This document shows positions 59,265 through 64,000 of a DNA stretch of 64,000 nucleotides, piece by piece. Within the stretch, counting starts at the first letter, position 1. Every line of letters begins with the position of its first letter. The stretch comes from Selenomonas sp. (lineage in GTDB: Bacteria; Bacillota; Negativicutes; Selenomonadales; Selenomonadaceae), in assembly GCA_022482925.1 (NCBI GenBank), contig JAKVOG010000003.1:1-64000 (forward strand), given 5' to 3'. Under the pieces are notes generated by a model. The model made no database searches and had not been told where the DNA came from. It worked only from the letters and a program-made list of their open reading frames with translations. Both the position numbers and the translations under genes were made by a program.

Positions 59265-61649
59265 GATATTTCGGAAGCCAAATGAGCGCCGAATAATCAA
59301 CTTGATTTTGTTGTTTGTGGACTCAACCCTGGCATTGCTGACCTGTAGCTGTATGGTGTTTAGAATATGATCCTTGTGGCGCATAATCTTCCGTTGCAGT
59401 TCAACAAACTCAGGGATTCGGCAATGCCGTGCCCAGTTCACCCAGCGCGTAAGTTCGCTTTCGGCAGCCTCCACATCAGTCATCTTCAATAGGAGTCGCA
59501 GCATCTCTTTCAGCTTATACGCTCGGTAAAGTCGGTTATTCGAAAGCTGTATCATTTCCAGCTTGGCTTCCTGTGTTGTAGTAAGGTTCTCAGGTGCCTT
59601 ACCTAATGAATAAGTTGCTCCTTTTATAGCTTGGGCATGCTTTTTAGCTGCTAAAAACTCTGCGTGTTTTTCATCATTCACTTTGGGACGGCCTCTCCTT
59701 TGCTTGCCATAAGCTTCTGCAACAGATTTTGCTTCATGCCAACTCTGCCGACGGACTTTATCGAGGGCTTCCATGGCCCATTCCACTACATGAAAAGCGT
59801 CAATACAACGGGTGCAGTTAGGCAAATATTCCTTAACGCAGGAGGTAATCCATCGGGCACCGTCACCAGTAACGACACGGATGGACTCTCTCTGCTGCTG
59901 ACTCAGCTTCTCCATGAATAAGGTCAGGATGGCTTTGCCATGTCCCTCATGGGCCCATACAACGGTATTTGTCGCATGATTCACGACTACCGTGATATAT
60001 TTGTGCCCTTTACGGTAGCTGGTCTCATCGATGCCAATTTCCACTAGACCATCCAATCGGCCATTGAGGTTCGGCTCTATATCCTCACGGACACGAGAGA
60101 TGATTTTGCCGACGGTATCCCAGGAGACACGCATATATCTAGCAACAGCGCTCTTATTGAGCTGCGTTGCTAGCCAGGCGGTACTCGTTTCGAATTCTTT
60201 GGTAAAGCGAGACCCAGGATAAGCCCAAGGGACGCTGGCGACGTGAACGCCATGACGAGGACATTCAATGCGTAAGGTATCCGCGACAATTTGCACGATG
60301 ACGCCACCGAAATCTAGAGCCCGCCAGGTTCTGCTAATGCGACCCGTGTCATAACCAGGGCATTTTGCCCCGCAAATCGGGCAACGATTCTGATCTCTTT
60401 TGTGTGGCGTAGCCTTGATGGTAAGATGGCGAACAGCGTCCTTATCCGACCAAAGTTTTACGTCCTCAATGATGATGTTCTTGACATTTAAGAGATTTTT
60501 GCATAATGTAGAAGTAGAAACCACGTGCATCCTCCTTGGAATGTTTTTGTGTAGAGACTTCTACATTACCATGGATGCAGGTGGTTTTCAATTATTTAGT
60601 TAGCAGAGGGCTTTTCTACCCACACAAAGTAGTGAAGCCTCAAGTAATTGCAGAAATCATGAATCATGCCGGGTTTGATGCCGTTCCTTTTGAGATGGAT
60701 CTTTCCTCGAGAAAATCCATCCAGGGGATGCTTGCGGAGGCACAGACCTATGGAGAAATCAAATATCTGGTCAATGGTGCAGGCGTATCTCCCTCACAGG
60801 CCTCCATCGAGACAATCCTGAAGGTGGATCTCTATGGTACGGCAGTGCTGTTGGAGGAGGTTCGCAAGGTCATCAAAGAGGGCGGTGCGGGAATCGTGAT
60901 TTCTTCGCAGTCCGGCTTCCGCATGAAGCAGCTGAGTCCGGAGGAAGATCGTGCGCTGGCGACTACGCCGACCGAGGAACTTCTGGACCTGGAGCTGTTG
61001 CAGCCGGAACGGATTGAAAACACCCTGCAGGCGTATCAGCTGGCAAAACGCTGCAATGAGAAGCGTGTAATGTATGAGGCGGTTGAATGGGGAAAACGTG
61101 GGGCACGCATCAACGATATTGCTCCGGGTATCATAGTGACGCCGTTAGCCATCGATGAGTTCAATGGAATCCGTGGCGATTTCTATAAGAACATGTTTGC
61201 CAAATGTCCGGCAGGCCGTCCGGGGACTGCTGATGAAATTGCCAATGTGGCGGAACTGCTCATGAGCGAACGAGCACAGTTCATCACAGGGGCGACGTTC
61301 CTGGCAGATGGCGGTGCTACCGCATCCTTCTACTATGGGCCATTGCAGCCGGGATCGGCAACTGGCATGGCTGAAGGGGCGTGCTGAGTTTTTGATTTAG
61401 TTGCTTAAAGGAAAACAGGCGGTTATGGAGAATATTTTATTTATCAGGGGTGTAATTTGATTGGCAAAGGTGGAATAATTTGTGATCAAGCAAATAAAAT
61501 ATTTTCAGGCAGTCGTTCGCTGTCAAAGTTTTACGGAGGCAGCTGAAGAATGCTTTATTTCTCAATCCGCGATATCGCAGCAAATCCAGGCATTAGAGCG
61601 GGAACTGGGCGTGGAGCTTTTGAAACGTGAAAAGCGAAAGTTCTTTTTG

Positions 61650-62870
61650 GTTCGTTGTAAAATGAAGTTGAACATCTAATAATTCAAAAATATCCATAGT
61701 GCATTGACTTATGGTAGAATAGAAGTTCACACACACACTATTCAAAGGAGTCATCACACTATGGACACCCCAAATTCTACCACAAATGAAGCTGTACGTA
61801 AATCCGGCAAGCACCTCACGCTGGATGAGCGTGGCATGATCCAGGCTTTGCAGCGCGAAGGCAAATCACTCCGGGCTATAGCCGAGGCCATCGGATGCGC
61901 CCACACTACAGTCATGTATGAACTACAGCGGGGTACGCCTGCCAGGACGCATTCTAAGGGGCGCGCCCCAGTCTATACCGCTAAGCGCGGCCAAAAAACA
62001 TATGAGATCCACAGAGCCAACAGCCACAAGCCTTGCAAAATCATGCATGAATGTTGTAAGGCATTCATCTGCTGGACAATCGACCAAGTCCGTAAAGAAC
62101 ATTGGTCGCTGGATGCCTGTGCTGGATACGCCAAGGCCAAAGGGCTTTACGCTCCTCAGGACATGGTCTGCACCAAGACACTCTATAACATGCTACACTC
62201 CCAGAAACTTCCCATCTCGCTCTTCGAGCTTCCTCAAGTACTAAGCCGCAAACAGCATAGACGCTGGAACAGGAAGAATAATCGCATGATGGGACGCAGC
62301 ATCGAGGAACGCCCACAGGAGATTGTCGAGCGCAAGGAAATCGGCCATTGGGAAGCCGATACCGTCGTGGGTAAACGCAACGGTAAGGAAGCTGTCGTAT
62401 TCACGCTGGTAGAGCGCGTTACACGCAACTATATTGCCATAAAGATCTCCGGCCGTAACCGCTGCGGGGCTTCTGAAGCCATGGAGCTGCTGCACGAGAT
62501 GTATGGTGATAAATTTGGACAGGTCTTTAAGACCATTACAGCTGACAACGGTCCGGAATTTGAGGACCTCTCTAACGTTGAGGAATGGGGCACGGACGTT
62601 TACTTCACACATCCCTACAGTTCATGGGAGCGCGGTTCCAACGAGCGTCACAACGGAATGCTGCGAGAGTTTATCCCCAAAGGCGTCTCTATAGAGAACT
62701 ACGCTACAGATGATGTACTTCATTTTGCTGATACTATGAACCATTGCCCGAGGCGTATCCTCGGCTACCAGACATCGCAGGAACTCTTCGATGACTTCCT
62801 CGATAAAGTCTATGCTAATTGAGAATTATTATGAGTTAAAGCTTTGTTCAACTTGCACTTGCAATTTAGG
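61650..62870 (+). mobile_element. IS30-family element, complete
   Basis: 1221 bases. Imperfect terminal repeats end in AAGTTGAAC on both sides. Flanked by the direct repeat GAAAGTTCTTTTTG at 61636-61649 and 62871-62884, 14 bases, long for this family. Confidence 0.9.
61761..62822 (+). CDS. IS30-family transposase
   Basis: 353 residues from ATG 61761. N-terminal HTH LTLDERGMIQALQREGKSLR and AEAIGCAHTTVMYEL, then the IS30 DDE core: Asp in HWEADTVVGKRNGKE, Asp in ITADNGPEF, Glu in SWERGSNERHNGMLR, with the hallmark REFIPKG. Intact. The unannotated frame from 61704 lacks a ribosome site. Confidence 0.95.
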   Translation: MDTPNSTTNEAVRKSGKHLTLDERGMIQALQREGKSLRAIAEAIGCAHTTVMYELQRGTPARTHSKGRAPVYTAKRGQKTYEIHRANSHKPCKIMHECCKAFICWTIDQVRKEHWSLDACAGYAKAKGLYAPQDMVCTKTLYNMLHSQKLPISLFELPQVLSRKQHRRWNRKNNRMMGRSIEERPQEIVERKEIGHWEADTVVGKRNGKEAVVFTLVERVTRNYIAIKISGRNRCGASEAMELLHEMYGDKFGQVFKTITADNGPEFEDLSNVEEWGTDVYFTHPYSSWERGSNERHNGMLREFIPKGVSIENYATDDVLHFADTMNHCPRRILGYQTSQELFDDFLDKVYAN

Positions 62871-63631
62871 GAAAGTTCTTTTTGACACCAGCCGGGGAAT
62901 ATTTCTATAAGAAAAGTCTTGTGCTGATTAATGACTTTGATCGGCTTTGTATGGAAACCGTACAACTGGCGAAAGGCGTAGAGCAGACTTTGACCATCGG
63001 CTATCTGAAAAACTATCAGGGGGATGAACTGCAGCAGACAATTCCGTGTTATCAGGCTAAGCATCCGGATGTAGTACTGCATATCCTGAGTGGTACACAT
63101 GAGGAACTTTATAATCATCTGCGGACGGGAAAAGCAGATTTGGTGATCAATGATTTGCGTCGTACGCCATCGGAAAGATATGTGAATTGTTTTTTGGTGA
63201 ATGGAAATTTTTATGTAGAGCTTGCTGTGAAAAATCCATTGCTGCAGTTGGATACCTTGTCGATGGAGGATTTGAAGAATACCCCATGTATCCTGATTTC
63301 TACTAAGGAGGAATCAGAAACAGAGGAAACTTTTTATCGGGAATATATGGGGGTAAAAAGCGATTTCCTTTTTGCTGAAAGTCTGGAGGAAGCACATCTG
63401 ATGGTGGTATCTGGCCGAGGCTTTATGCCAGTTGAATTCATAGGCAAACCTCATCAAAGGGAGAATATGGTGGGGTATGTGCCTGTTTTCCAGAATGGAA
63501 AGCAGCTTCAAAGGCAGTATTATGCCTTTTGGCGAGCGGATACGGTAAAGGATTATGTTGAAGATTTTGCGGCGCTGTTAGAGCAATCGCTTCTTACGGA
63601 AAAATAAAATGGTCTGTGAACAGAGACTTTC

Positions 63632-63658
63632 AGGACTTGCTTCGGCAAGTCCTTTTTC
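63632..63658 (+). terminator. Intrinsic terminator after LysR remnant
   Basis: AGGACTTGC, TTCG tetraloop, GCAAGTCCT and TTTT. Confidence 0.9.
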
Positions 63659-63716
63659 ATAAGTTCTTCTACTGAGATCGCCCTGAAATCTGAATTGTTC
63701 CGGAGAAGGCAAGGAA

Positions 63717-63785
63717 ATGATCCAGCAGGCAGTCGGTGGGAATCTTTTTGAGATCGATACCGTCAAGGCTTATCCGGAAGATTAA
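63717..63785 (+). pseudogene. Flavodoxin-like gene fragment
   Basis: 22 codons, MIQQAVGGNLFEIDTVKAYP then ED and stop. This matches the segment after the FMN loop in flavodoxins (helix 1 end to strand 2). Nothing else of the gene is present on either side, so it is a relic of a larger deletion. Low content makes the family call tentative. Confidence 0.45.
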
Positions 63786-63811
63786 TTTCATTGGCTAATT
63801 CTGCATGAATA

Positions 63812-63858
63812 ACAAAGGCCCAGGTCTATAAGATTGGCTTATAGACCTGGGCCTTTGT
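63812..63858. terminator. Bidirectional terminator
   Basis: Perfect 21-base arms (ACAAAGGCCCAGGTCTATAA plus G) with a 5-base loop, downstream of the reverse-strand gloA; ends both directions. Confidence 0.88.
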
Positions 63859-63873
63859 GGTAAATCCTTATCG

Positions 63874-64000
63874 TTATTTTGCTGGGATAATCTCGATCCA
63901 GTAACCGTCGGGATCATTGATGAAATAGATTCCCATGTCTTTATTTTCATAGCAGATGCAGCCCATATCCTTGTGCTTCTGATAAGCTGCTGCAAAGTCT
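63874..64000 (-). CDS. gloA: Lactoylglutathione lyase-like VOC protein (N-terminus outside window)
   Basis: C-terminal 41 codons on the reverse strand, reading DFAAAYQKHKDMG, ICYENKDMGIYFINDPDGYW and IEIIPAK. The PDGYWIEI motif with the metal-binding Glu is typical of glyoxalase I and close VOC relatives, which detoxify methylglyoxal. The gene continues beyond 64000. Confidence 0.8.
   Translation of the reverse strand, partial: DFAAAYQKHKDMGCICYENKDMGIYFINDPDGYWIEIIPAK

Larger units (their letters stand above)
57822..60530 (-). pseudogene. ISL3-family transposase, split near its C-terminus by IS256
   Basis: Reverse strand. Start region 60524-60530 (GTG or ATG behind AAGGAGG). Zinc-finger CPICGAKCPGY, HTH, DDE core with GIDETSYRKGHKY, VTGDGARWI and a late Glu in NARVESTNNKIKLIIRRSFGFRN. 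IS256 breaks it after FGFRNI; the last 24 codons (QNMLDMVLLVCSNLNIPLPN) lie at 57822-57890. All catalytic residues are before the break, leaving a 426-residue product with an altered tail. Confidence 0.88.
57753..60641 (-). mobile_element. ISL3-family element interrupted by IS256
   Basis: Terminal repeats GGCTCTTCACTAGATTGTGT (left) and GAGGCTTCACTACTTTGTGT (complement of right); flanked by the 8-base direct repeat AAGTAATT at 57745-57752 and 60642-60649. Without the nested IS256 it is about 1515 bases. The duplicate is perfect, so insertion is recent. Confidence 0.92.
57630..61387 (+). pseudogene. Short-chain dehydrogenase/reductase split by ISL3 (with nested IS256)
   Basis: N-terminal 41 codons 57630-57752 (MIVTGAGQISMAIARR with the NAD loop) and the rest from 60642 (AEIMNHAGFDAVPFEMDL, VNGAGVSP, catalytic Ser in VISSQSG, YQLAK, GATFLADGGAT). 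Removing the insert and one copy of the 8-base duplicate AAGTAATT restores a single frame of about 285 residues. The insert splits the Rossmann fold, so no enzyme is made. Coupled to fliB-like gene upstream. Confidence 0.9.
61482..63607 (+). pseudogene. LysR-family regulator split by IS30
   Basis: GTG 61482, HTH part IKYFQAVVRCQSFTEAAEEC and SQSAISQQIQALERELGVELL up to REKRKFFL, then the IS30 insert, then TPAGEYFYKKSLVLINDF and the full ligand domain to 63607. Removing the insert and one copy of the 14-base repeat restores the frame exactly (about 301 residues). Located just after the SDR gene, which it may have controlled. Confidence 0.92.

Noticed and set aside
61704-61760. Extended start of the IS30 transposase
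   Set aside because: The frame is open but lies in the IS end and leader; ATG 61761 matches the family start and has a better ribosome site.

Overview
The window reads as chromosome from a diderm Firmicute of the Negativicutes (Selenomonas/Mitsuokella-like). The reasons are heptose (LPS or S-layer sugar) genes beside Firmicute-style housekeeping genes, ATG/TTG starts with strong GGAGG ribosome sites, a siroheme-decarboxylase pair (ahbA/ahbB), a GerMN lipoprotein, and a moderately GC-rich genome with C/G at third codon positions. This is inference from gene content only; no rRNA or tRNA gene was seen.

Layout. 0-5.8 kb: heptose genes (gmhB partial, gmhA, a deleted sugar-epimerase remnant and an HldA-like kinase with altered catalytic motifs), split by two near-identical Rpn-type nuclease genes that flank a broken MNT-HEPN gene. 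5.8-13 kb: an M16C peptidase, dapA, two-subunit serine dehydratase, a secreted protein and a peptidoglycan glycosyltransferase. 13.2-21.4 kb: a complete arginine route argC-J-B-D-F-G-H in two transcription units that share an operator-like motif. 21.4-25.4 kb: a HAD phosphatase and an envelope group (ComEC-like MBL lipoprotein, DUF3006, amidase, GerMN lipoprotein). 25.5-31.8 kb: tig-clpP-clpX-lon-ysxC. 31.9-34.2 kb: ahbA-ahbB and an aminotransferase. 34.4-37.0 kb: a CheA/CheB fusion remnant, a PAS histidine kinase and a receiver. 37.2-42.6 kb: LysR, smc, ftsY.

42.6-64 kb is accessory and heavily rearranged. It holds a truncated parA and nested IS256/IS3 copies, a LysR-regulated hydrolase, a chemoreceptor split by an end-less IS3 fragment, mscL, three genes truncated at deletion joints (HxlR, SnoaL-like, rarA), a flavodoxin under a MerR-type promoter, a FliB-like methylase, an SDR gene split by ISL3 (itself split by IS256), a LysR gene split by IS30, and a partial gloA at the edge.

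Two kinds of damage should be kept apart. About 33 single-base indels lie in otherwise well-conserved genes, many of them essential; the corrected lengths come out as whole codons, which points to consensus sequence error rather than decay. The large in-gene deletions, fusions and IS insertions have clean joints and look like real rearrangements, although assembly joins cannot be excluded from sequence alone. For genes with such indels, coordinates run from the true start to the true stop across the frame breaks.
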